Shown one piece after another: positions 1 through 5,606 of a stretch of DNA of 5,606 nucleotides (the stretch's first letter is position 1; each line of letters begins with the position of its first letter). The position numbers were made by a program, and so were the translations under genes. The stretch spans positions 1-5,606 of the forward strand of contig JAKAPV010000199.1 of assembly GCA_021806845.1 (NCBI GenBank), given 5' to 3'. Under the pieces are notes generated by a model. That model had not been told where the DNA came from and did not search any database. It saw nothing but the letters and a program-made list of their open reading frames with translations. Source of the DNA: Bacillota bacterium (GTDB taxonomy: Bacteria; Bacillota; Sulfobacillia; JAJZYS01; JAJYTV01).

Positions 1-1512
1 ACCGCCTACCTCGCGCTGCAGCTGCCGCGCCCCGTGCGCTTCCAGCAAGCCCGGCGAGAGCATTTCCTCTCGACCATCCATTCGCGCGCACAGGTGCACC
101 ACATCCGCGTTGCGGCGAAGAAGGACGGCACGCTCCTCGCGATCGACGATGACATCCTGCTGGATGCGGGGGCTTACGCTTCCCGCGTGGACTGCGGCCG
201 CACGACCGCAGTGACGATCCCGGGGCCATACCATCTCTCCGCCTACCGCTGCCGTTCCCGCAACGTGAAGACGCACAAGGTGCCGGTCGGCCCGTACCGC
301 GGCGCCGGCAGGCCGGAGGGCAACTTCGTGATGGAGCGGATGATGGATGCCTTGGCTGGCCGCCTCGGCCTGGACCGCGCCGAGGTGCGCCGGCGAAACC
401 TCATCGAGCCGGGCGAGATGCCATACGACACGCAGATCCCGGACCGCAGCGGCAACGGCGTGATCGTCTACGACAGCGGAGACTACCCGCTGGCGCTCGA
501 GACCGCTCTTCAGGCCGCGGATCTCGACACGTGGCGCAGGCGCCAGGCGGAGCCGCTGCCCGACGGACGGCGGATCGGGATCGGCTTTGCGATGTTCACG
601 GAGGACACCGGCGTCGCCCCCTTCGAGATGGCGATCGCGCAGCTCATGCCGGACGGCAAGATCCGCATCGCGACAGGTTCCCCCGCGCAGGGTCAGGGAC
701 ACGAGACGAGCTTCACCCAGATCGCCTGCTCTGCCCTCTCCCAGACGCCCGCCGAAATCGTCTATGCCGACACGGACACAGCGCTCGTGCCGGCGGGCAT
801 CGGCACATTCGGCAGCCGCGCGACGGTGCTCGGGGGGTCGGCACTGCACCTCGCCTGCAAGAAGCTTGAGGAGCTGCTGCTCGGCCTTGCGGCCGAAATG
901 CTCTCGGAAGACCCCTCCCGACTCTCGCTCTCGCCGGGCAGGATCGACGGCCCGAGCCGCGGCGTCTCGCTCGCGGATCTGGCGGAAGACGCCCTCAGCA
1001 AGGGGGCGAACCTGCGCGTGCAGGCTGACTTCCGGCCAGAACAGCCGACCTACGCGGACGGCTGCCACATCGCGATCGTCGCTGTGGACGCCGAGACCGG
1101 CGCGGTGGAGATTCTGAAATACATCGTCGTCGACGACTGCGGGAACGTGGTCAGCCCGCGTCTCGTGGACGGGCAGATCCAGGGTGGACTCGCGTTCGGG
1201 GTCGCCTGCGCCCTCCTCGAAGAGCTGGTGTACGACGACCAGGGCCAGCTGCTGACGGGCAGCTTCATGGACTACCCGCTGCCGACCGCGCTCGATGTGC
1301 CGCGCGCCGAGATCCACCACCTGTGCTCTCCGTCACCGCGCAACCCGCTCGGTGTTAAGGGAGTAGGCGAGGGCGGCACTGTCCCGGCCTTGGCTGCCGT
1401 CGCGGGCGCTGTAGAAGACGCGCTGCGCCCGCTCGGCGGCGACATGGTCCGCCAGCTGCCGCTGACCCCGGAGCGCGTGACAAAGCTCGTCGCCGCCGGC
1501 AAGAGCCGGTAG
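1..1512 (+). CDS. Xanthine dehydrogenase / CoxL-like molybdopterin-binding large subunit (5' truncated by window)
   Basis: The frame is open from base 1 to the TAG at 1510-1512, giving 503 visible residues. Family members are usually about 750-800 residues, so the N-terminal third lies upstream. This subunit carries the molybdenum-pterin centre of molybdenum hydroxylases, which oxidise purines, aldehydes, N-heterocycles or CO, normally with separate FAD and 2Fe-2S subunits. Visible family motifs are PYRGAGRPE (from 292), the GLDRAEVRRRNLI stretch followed by MPY, GQGHET (691-708, the pterin/Mo-contacting Gln loop), GTFGSRATVLGG, DCGNVVSPRLVDGQIQGG, and GVKGVGEGG (1351-1377), whose Glu at codon 1369-1371 matches the catalytic base. 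No motif visible here is broken. The active-site loop is PYRGAGR, not the AYRCSFR of true form I CO dehydrogenase, so the substrate cannot be assigned and CO is unlikely. Its redox-partner genes are not in view. Class assignment is firm, substrate unknown. Confidence 0.95.
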   Translation, partial: TAYLALQLPRPVRFQQARREHFLSTIHSRAQVHHIRVAAKKDGTLLAIDDDILLDAGAYASRVDCGRTTAVTIPGPYHLSAYRCRSRNVKTHKVPVGPYRGAGRPEGNFVMERMMDALAGRLGLDRAEVRRRNLIEPGEMPYDTQIPDRSGNGVIVYDSGDYPLALETALQAADLDTWRRRQAEPLPDGRRIGIGFAMFTEDTGVAPFEMAIAQLMPDGKIRIATGSPAQGQGHETSFTQIACSALSQTPAEIVYADTDTALVPAGIGTFGSRATVLGGSALHLACKKLEELLLGLAAEMLSEDPSRLSLSPGRIDGPSRGVSLADLAEDALSKGANLRVQADFRPEQPTYADGCHIAIVAVDAETGAVEILKYIVVDDCGNVVSPRLVDGQIQGGLAFGVACALLEELVYDDQGQLLTGSFMDYPLPTALDVPRAEIHHLCSPSPRNPLGVKGVGEGGTVPALAAVAGAVEDALRPLGGDMVRQLPLTPERVTKLVAAGKSR

Positions 1513-1521
1513 CTCGCGTTC

Positions 1522-1533
1522 GGGGGAGGGAGG
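1522..1533 (+). promoter_or_regulatory. Shine-Dalgarno tract for the first lipoprotein gene
   Basis: A G-rich purine run contains two overlapping GGAGG cores, at 1525-1529 and 1529-1533. They lie 9 and 5 bases before the GTG at 1539. This site decides the start: the in-frame ATG at 1560 has only a purine run touching the codon, with no usable spacing. Confidence 0.7.
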
Positions 1534-1538
1534 CCGCC

Positions 1539-2435
1539 GTGCCTGCAGTCGGGGTGAGGATGCGCCGGCTGGCGCCGCTAGGGCTCGCAGCCTGCCTGCT
1601 TGTGGGCTGCGGCGCCTCCCCCGGCCCCTCCGCCACACATTCGGCCGCAAGGAACCGCCAGTCCTCGAGTGGAATCTCGGCGGCCGCTGCCGCTTGCTTT
1701 CCCGGGTGGGAGCAGACCGACCTGCGCATCGCGCAAGCGGCCAAGCTGCCGGTTCCCATGGCGGAGATCGTCGGCACCCAGAGCGCAGCCACTTCGGTGA
1801 GCCTGCAGAACCTCCCCGTATGGCTTGGAGACGCAGCAGGCACGCCGCTGACGGCAGGCGCGCTGCTCAAGGGGTTCACCGTGCAGGGCCAGGATGCGAC
1901 CGGACCCGATGGCGTCCTCTCGGTGCAGCCGAATCCCCTCGGCAATGGGCTGCGGCTCTACGTCGAGGAAGTCGGGCTGACGCCTGCGCAGCGGACGCAG
2001 CTCACGGCGGCAGCTGCACCCGCACCGAGCGGCCCCGTGACCCTGGTGATACCGGTGCCGGGCTTTGCGCAGGGCGGCTTGGCAACCATCTCGGCTTTCT
2101 TGCAGGCGCTGCTGGCGACGCTCAAGGCCGGCGGCGAATCCTCCGCAATGCTCTATTCCGTCGTGCCAAACCCGCCCAATCCCTCGCACTACCAGACCCC
2201 AGCGGGACCCTTGCAGCCTGCGGCACTGCTCTCCCGCCTGACCTCGTGCACTGCTGGCCCCGCCTGGTACCTGCAGGAGACGGGGGGACTCCTCGAGCCG
2301 GTCCCCGTCTTTTTGGCACTGGCGCAGGGAGGCGTCGCCTTCGGGTTCGCTCCCGGGTTCCTCATGGTAGCGGCGCGCACGGCAGCCGGCAGGCAAATTT
2401 ACTGGTACACGGAGCCAGAGATATCGACGCAGTGA
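1539..2435 (+). CDS. Predicted lipoprotein of unknown function
   Basis: It starts at GTG 1539, chosen for the strong upstream ribosome binding site; in-frame alternatives are GTG 1554 and ATG 1560. The product has 298 residues. The N-terminus is a lipoprotein signal peptide: Arg at 7, 9 and 10, a hydrophobic core at 11-22 and the lipobox LVGC ending at Cys24. It should therefore be exported, lipidated and anchored on the outer face of the membrane. A Ser/Ala-rich linker (about 25-52) follows. The rest is a globular-looking domain rich in Pro, Gly and Ala. Mature-protein cysteines after the lipidated one are Cys53 and Cys237, which could form a disulfide (inference). I recognise no enzyme motif or family. 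It begins 26 bp after the molybdenum hydroxylase gene and ends 12 bp before a second lipoprotein gene, so co-transcription is likely. The reading frame is confident, the function is not. Confidence 0.85.
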   Translation: MPAVGVRMRRLAPLGLAACLLVGCGASPGPSATHSAARNRQSSSGISAAAAACFPGWEQTDLRIAQAAKLPVPMAEIVGTQSAATSVSLQNLPVWLGDAAGTPLTAGALLKGFTVQGQDATGPDGVLSVQPNPLGNGLRLYVEEVGLTPAQRTQLTAAAAPAPSGPVTLVIPVPGFAQGGLATISAFLQALLATLKAGGESSAMLYSVVPNPPNPSHYQTPAGPLQPAALLSRLTSCTAGPAWYLQETGGLLEPVPVFLALAQGGVAFGFAPGFLMVAARTAAGRQIYWYTEPEISTQ

Positions 2436-2444
2436 GGGGGAAGG
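2434..2444 (+). promoter_or_regulatory. Shine-Dalgarno tract for the Asp-box lipoprotein, overlapping the upstream stop codon
   Basis: A purine run (GAGGGGGAAGG) begins inside the TGA stop at 2433-2435 of the upstream lipoprotein gene and ends 3 bases before ATG 2448. Its GAGG element is 10 bases from the start. This arrangement favours translational coupling of the two lipoproteins. Confidence 0.7.
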
Positions 2445-2447
2445 TCG

Positions 2448-4451
2448 ATGCCAGCCTTGCCGTCTTCCCGCCTTGCAGCCTTGTCGGCAGCCCTTGCCGT
2501 TTGTCTGACGACCAGTGGGTGTGCCGCGTTATCCGCGTCTTTCGCGCATCGACAAGCACGGCCGCTGCCGTCGATCAGCGCGAAGTTCATCGGTCCGCAG
2601 GGTGTCGCCAGCGTCACCGCGGTACAGTTCGTGGGAGCCAGCGACGGCTGGTTCGGAGTGGTGGAGACCGGCGCGCTGAGCGGCACACCTGCGGGCGCTG
2701 GAACCCTCATGCGCACCAAAGACGGCGGCAGGACCTGGACCGCCGTATCAAAAGTTCCGGGCGAGATCCTGGCGATCGACTTCCTGACGCCACTGCAGGG
2801 CTACGTGGTGGTGCAGGAGAGCCGCAGCACCGAACTCATGCGCACTTCCGACGGCGGCGCGACGCTCACGCCGGTATCGAGCGCGCCGGGAAGCGGAAGT
2901 CAAGTGCAGCTCAGCATGAGTTCCGCAACGCAGGGCTTCCTCGTGGATGGTCAGACGCTCGACGTGACATCCGACGGGGGCAACACATGGCATTCCTCGC
3001 CAATCAGCCTTCCGGGGCCGCCGCCGGCCACGGGGGCTTTGCCGCCGCAGGCCTACTTTCTAACTGCCACGGAGGGGTTCGTCGTGAACGGCGACGGACT
3101 ATACCGTACGACGAACGGCGGCAGCGCCTGGCAGGACGTCTATGTGCTGCCCGCCCAGATGTTGAGGTACTACAGCGGCGGCCACGCTGTTGGGCCGATT
3201 TCATTCGCCAGCCCAACTCTCGGTTACGCGGTGCTCAACGTGGCTGAGTGCTGGGCGGGGGGGTGTCCCGACGTGATCCTCCGCACGGAGGACGGCGGCG
3301 CCACCTGGGCCCCGGTGTCCGCGGAGACGCAAGGGCCCCTCCCTGGGATCACTGCCCCCATGACGGGGCCGCCGGGCGGCATCCAGGCGCTGCTCGGGTT
3401 TGGAGCCCAAGGCGTCTCCGCCGCGACCATGATGGGGCTCTATGTGAGTCACGACGGCGGCGTGACGTGGAAGGCCGCGACGTCCCCTCCCGAAGTTAGC
3501 CCCACTCAGTTCACTAACCTGAGTTACGACCCCGAGGCCGGCGTGCTCGCGGGGGGCCCGGGGAACCTCGTGCAGATGACGCCGAGCGGCGAGTGGCGCC
3601 CACTCTGGCCGGCTTTGGCTCCGACTGCGGCGATCGACTTTACGTCTGCAACGACCGGGTACGGAATCCAGCTGCAGCCGAAGATGGCGCTCCTCAAGAC
3701 GACCAACGGCGGGCGCGTATGGAAGCAGCTGTATATTCCGCCCCAAGGGTGGCTGCCAGGGCAGGTATCCTTCAGCGGGAGGAGCGGATGGCTACTCCTC
3801 GCGAGCAGCGCCCAGATGCAAACGCAGACCTACGAAGTGCTTGCGACGAGCGGCGGGGGAGCCAACTGGAGGGTGGTGCAGGCGCCGAATGCCCAAAGCG
3901 GGCAGATACTTCCGAGCGGACATGGGGTACTGCTGACATACGGCTTCAGCGGCCCTCCGTCGCTCTACACGACCCATGACGGAGGGCGGCACTTTACGTC
4001 GCGCGGGCTGCCGCACGGGGTGCAGCAGCCCGGAATCGCGTTCTCGTCGGCGCGGGTGGGGTACGTCGTGGCGGAGCCAAAGTACTCCAATGAACTCTTG
4101 TACCAGACAACCGACGGCGGGCGGATGTGGCACAAGCTCGCCCTCCCGAGGTTTCCCCAGAACTCCATCATCACTTATCAGGAAATCGCCACCGACCACG
4201 CGGGTGACCTCTGGGTGCTCCTGAGCCAGCACCTCTACGGCGAGCCGACCTCCGTGGACATCTATATCCGGTACCGCGATGGCCAGTGGCGGGAGATCAA
4301 GATGCCGGAGACCGCTAGTTTCGCCTATGCACCGCAAGCCCTTTCGGCTGTGTCGGCAAGGACGGCGTGGCTTCTCTTGGCGGCTGGCCTCTTCGAGACG
4401 ACGGACGGCGGACGCGTCTGGCGGAACCTCACGTCCCCGTTGCCCGACTGA
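2448..4451 (+). CDS. Asp-box / YCF48-like multi-blade beta-propeller lipoprotein
   Basis: ATG 2448 gives 667 residues. The signal peptide has Arg8, a hydrophobic core at 9-20 and a lipobox-like TSGC ending at Cys25. Thr at the -3 position is less usual than Leu, so lipidation is probable rather than certain. The mature protein is a series of Asp-box hairpins ([ST]-x-[DN]-G-G-x-x-[WF]) with the Asp/Asn at residues 92, 135, 176, 223, 282, 336, 420, 511, 556 and 653, plus TSGGGANW at 467-474. Weak versions occur at TPSGEW (378-383) and YRDGQW (609-614). Each is preceded by a hydrophobic strand usually ending in Gly plus an aromatic residue (e.g. G67-W68, G118-Y119), as in YCF48/HCF136 and BNR repeats. 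Such propellers usually serve binding or assembly; sialidase-type catalytic residues are not apparent. The only mature cysteines besides the lipidated one are C268 and C273. Position between another lipoprotein and a prenyltransferase-like gene gives no clear role. Confidence 0.93.
   Translation: MPALPSSRLAALSAALAVCLTTSGCAALSASFAHRQARPLPSISAKFIGPQGVASVTAVQFVGASDGWFGVVETGALSGTPAGAGTLMRTKDGGRTWTAVSKVPGEILAIDFLTPLQGYVVVQESRSTELMRTSDGGATLTPVSSAPGSGSQVQLSMSSATQGFLVDGQTLDVTSDGGNTWHSSPISLPGPPPATGALPPQAYFLTATEGFVVNGDGLYRTTNGGSAWQDVYVLPAQMLRYYSGGHAVGPISFASPTLGYAVLNVAECWAGGCPDVILRTEDGGATWAPVSAETQGPLPGITAPMTGPPGGIQALLGFGAQGVSAATMMGLYVSHDGGVTWKAATSPPEVSPTQFTNLSYDPEAGVLAGGPGNLVQMTPSGEWRPLWPALAPTAAIDFTSATTGYGIQLQPKMALLKTTNGGRVWKQLYIPPQGWLPGQVSFSGRSGWLLLASSAQMQTQTYEVLATSGGGANWRVVQAPNAQSGQILPSGHGVLLTYGFSGPPSLYTTHDGGRHFTSRGLPHGVQQPGIAFSSARVGYVVAEPKYSNELLYQTTDGGRMWHKLALPRFPQNSIITYQEIATDHAGDLWVLLSQHLYGEPTSVDIYIRYRDGQWREIKMPETASFAYAPQALSAVSARTAWLLLAAGLFETTDGGRVWRNLTSPLPD
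2715..4421 (+). repeat. Array of 13 Asp-box (BNR/YCF48-type) protein repeats
   Basis: This is a protein-level repeat encoded within the large lipoprotein gene, not a DNA-level tandem repeat. Counting the two degenerate units, successive boxes are 43, 41, 47, 59, 54, 44, 40, 48, 43, 45, 55 and 42 residues apart, one beta-propeller blade each. Codons have diverged between units, although the D-G-G core often reads GACGGCGG. The longest interval, before the fifth box, holds the CWAGGC loop. Confidence 0.85.
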
Positions 4452-4482
4452 TCGGACGGGACGGGCCCCCAGGGCTGAACAC

Positions 4483-5313
4483 ATGCGCGCACGGACAGGG
4501 AGCCGTGCAAGCCAGGAGGGGATCGGGATCGTCGACCTGCAAGCGGCCGCCGCGTTCGTGCGGCGCGCCGGCACCGATTCGGAGCTGCTCCGGCTGCGCT
4601 GTCTCCTCGGAGAAGACATCCCGCTCGACCTGCGGGTGCGGGAGGTCTGCGCGGGTCAGCGGGCTGATGGCGGATTTGCGCCGTATTGGGCGACAGACTA
4701 CAGCGGTGTCGATGCGACCTGCTTTCGGCTGGCGCACGGTGCGCAGGCGGACATCCCTCTCGAGCTGCCCGAGACATGCGCTGCGCTCGCATTCCTCGAA
4801 TCCCGGCAACGAGCGGACGGCACCTGGGAGGAGGAAGCGGGTTTCGCACCGAAGGCGCCGTCTTGGGCACGACCAGGAGACCTACAGGCTACGCTCTACC
4901 TCACGGCGAACGCCGGAAGCTTGCTCGCGACCGCCCGGCGGACGGAGCCCGCTCGCCTGGCCGCGGCCTACCTTCTCGGGCTACGCGGCGCGGACAACTG
5001 GCTGCCCTCCTACCTGCACGCGAACTGGCTCGCTGCGGCGCTTTTCCGCCATGTAGGCGAAGACGCCGCTGCGGAGGGGATCTTGGCGGGTCTCGCGGCC
5101 CGCAGCGCGAACTTGTCGGCGGGAGCTCTCGCCTGGATGGTCACGAGCCTTGCCGAAGCCGGCGTGGCGCACAGCCACCCCACAATTGCGCAGGCCGTGC
5201 AACGGATCCAAAAGCAGCAGCGCGCCGACGGATCCTTTCCAAGCGGGGACGGGCCGGACTTTGACGCACACGCGACGCTGGAGGCGATCCGCGCGTTGAG
5301 ATGTCGGGCGTGA
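4483..5313 (+). CDS. Short prenyltransferase / squalene-cyclase-like repeat protein (alpha/alpha-barrel)
   Basis: ATG 4483 gives 276 residues ending at TGA 5311-5313; AGGG at 4471-4474 is a weak ribosome binding site. Three repeats of the prenyltransferase/terpene-cyclase QW type are visible: GQRADGGF (Q59), RQRADGTW (Q109) and QQRADGSF (Q246). Each is followed by a helix with an Asp-anchored motif: VDATC (D77), GDLQAT (D133) and DFDAHAT (D261). A weaker unit, NWLPSYLHANWLAAALF, lies between the second and third. There is no signal peptide, so it is probably cytoplasmic. At 276 residues it is far shorter than squalene-hopene cyclases (about 630) and somewhat below protein prenyltransferase beta subunits. 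I see no DXDD cyclase motif and no convincing zinc-ligand set, so catalysis should not be assumed. It follows the propeller gene by 31 bp and overlaps the next gene, suggesting one operon. Fold-level call is good, function unknown. Confidence 0.85.
   Translation: MRARTGSRASQEGIGIVDLQAAAAFVRRAGTDSELLRLRCLLGEDIPLDLRVREVCAGQRADGGFAPYWATDYSGVDATCFRLAHGAQADIPLELPETCAALAFLESRQRADGTWEEEAGFAPKAPSWARPGDLQATLYLTANAGSLLATARRTEPARLAAAYLLGLRGADNWLPSYLHANWLAAALFRHVGEDAAAEGILAGLAARSANLSAGALAWMVTSLAEAGVAHSHPTIAQAVQRIQKQQRADGSFPSGDGPDFDAHATLEAIRALRCRA
4514..4521 (+). promoter_or_regulatory. Strong internal Shine-Dalgarno-like site near the 5' end of the prenyltransferase-like gene
   Basis: AGGAGGGG is the best anti-16S match near this gene, yet it lies 29 bases inside the coding region from ATG 4483. 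Six bases downstream is an in-frame ATC at 4528, a rare start codon; no ATG, GTG or TTG lies at suitable spacing. It may be a fortuitous R/E/G codon run, or may mark the true start. Confidence 0.3.
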
Positions 5314-5606
5314 GCAGCGAACTGAGCTTCGCAACATCGGGAGCCAACATATGGAGCGATGTCGGGCAGATCTCGCGGATCCTGTGGCCGGGCATCGACG
5401 CCATCGAAATCGGCAGTCTGGCCGCACCGGAGGACCTCTCCACGGTGCTTTCCGCCACCGCGCAGAGCGGCCTGCGCTGGGCGGCGCACGCCCCGCTCTG
5501 GCGCACGGGCCTCAAGCGGGACCAATTTGGCAAAAACGGCTTCGGTGCGGAGTCCATGCGGCAGCTCGAGGGCGACTTCGCCGTCGCGGCGGAGGGCGGA
5601 GCCGAC
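5301..5606 (+). CDS. Probable xylose-isomerase-like TIM-barrel protein, N-terminal part (3' truncated by window)
   Basis: The frame from ATG 5301 stays open to the window end, giving 102 residues. An alternative start is GTG 5310, which overlaps the TGA of the preceding gene by 4 bases in the classic GTGA arrangement; ATG 5301 overlaps by 13. Neither has a strong ribosome binding site, so translational coupling to the upstream gene is likely. Visible structure: a first strand (SFATS), a helix, then GIDAIEIG with Glu36, a helix, then RWAAHAPL with His63, and the start of a further helix ending in EGGAD. The alternation of a [I]-E-[I]-G strand and an H-x-P strand resembles sugar phosphate isomerase/epimerase and AP-endonuclease-2 type TIM barrels, where such Glu and His residues sit at the metal-binding end of the barrel. 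The catalytic C-terminal part is outside the window, so the family call is tentative. Confidence 0.65.
   Translation, partial: MSGVSSELSFATSGANIWSDVGQISRILWPGIDAIEIGSLAAPEDLSTVLSATAQSGLRWAAHAPLWRTGLKRDQFGKNGFGAESMRQLEGDFAVAAEGGAD

Noticed and set aside
241..261. AYRCRSR, resembling the AYRCSFR signature of form I CO dehydrogenase
   Set aside because: It lies 17 codons before PYRGAGRPE, which is the segment that aligns with the active-site loop. Its position follows the GPY strand seen in all family members, so the resemblance is coincidental.
1578..2396. 272-codon antisense open frame
   Set aside because: Arg/Gly/Cys-rich composition typical of high-GC antisense shadows, no ribosome binding site or motif, and entirely opposite a well-supported lipoprotein gene.
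1694..3247. 517-codon open frame on the + strand spanning both lipoprotein genes
   Set aside because: Its product is an Arg/Gly/Ala/His-rich shadow with no domain. It crosses a gene boundary that has a good ribosome binding site, while the overlapped frames have signal peptides and repeated motifs.
3257..3263. Run of seven G as a possible phase-variation site
   Set aside because: Both flanking segments stay in one frame that keeps the Asp-box repeats. The run simply encodes Gly-Gly in a high-GC gene, and seven is short for slipped-strand switching.
2715..4421. Bacterial sialidase (neuraminidase) assignment for the Asp-box protein
   Set aside because: Asp-boxes are shared by many non-enzymatic propellers. 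I see no catalytic Arg triad with an N-terminal RIP motif, and the unit count far exceeds the usual four or five boxes.
4456..4477. GGGCCC-centred small hairpin between the propeller and cyclase-like genes, considered as a terminator
   Set aside because: The palindrome is only a few base pairs with no loop and no following T-tract, so it does not resemble an intrinsic terminator.
3792..4619. 275-codon antisense open frame over the junction of the propeller and cyclase-like genes
   Set aside because: No recognisable domain, Arg/Pro-rich composition, and both genes it opposes are supported by repeated protein motifs.
4708..4722. DATC near residue 77 plus D261/H263, considered as a protein-farnesyltransferase-type zinc site
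   Set aside because: The known ligand set is D-x-C plus a distant His. Here the spacing is D-x-x-C near the N-terminal repeat, and the order and spacing do not match.

Overview
The window is bacterial, high in G+C (roughly two thirds by eye) and entirely coding on the + strand. Starts are preceded by purine-rich Shine-Dalgarno tracts, and two of the products carry lipoprotein signal peptides. The G-rich ribosome binding sites, the Asp-box (YCF48-like) lipoprotein and the CoxL-like molybdoenzyme would fit a high-GC Firmicute-type, actinobacterial or Chloroflexi-type organism. The sequence alone does not settle the taxon, and I do not name one.

Layout: (1) 1-1512 is the C-terminal two thirds of a xanthine dehydrogenase / CO-dehydrogenase-like molybdopterin-binding large subunit, cut by the left edge. 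(2) 1539-2435 is a lipoprotein of about 298 residues with no family I recognise. (3) 2448-4451 is a 667-residue lipoprotein built from Asp-box (BNR / YCF48-like) beta-propeller blades. I count 13 regularly spaced units, 11 clear and 2 degenerate. (4) 4483-5313 is a short alpha/alpha-barrel protein with three Q-R-A-D-G repeats of the prenyltransferase / squalene-cyclase type. (5) 5301-5606 is the N-terminus of a probable xylose-isomerase-like TIM-barrel protein, cut by the right edge and overlapping gene 4.

The gaps are 26, 12 and 31 bp, followed by an overlap of 13 bp (or 4 bp from the alternative start). I see no terminator and no clear internal promoter, so the five genes read as one co-directional transcription unit that may extend past both edges. 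No intergenic stretch exceeds 31 bp. I see no tRNA, rRNA, CRISPR array, insertion sequence or attachment site.

How the genes work together is not evident. The most distinctive element is the pair of tightly spaced lipoproteins, one of them a giant Asp-box propeller, directly behind a molybdenum hydroxylase subunit. They could be an accessory envelope module, or the adjacency could be incidental.
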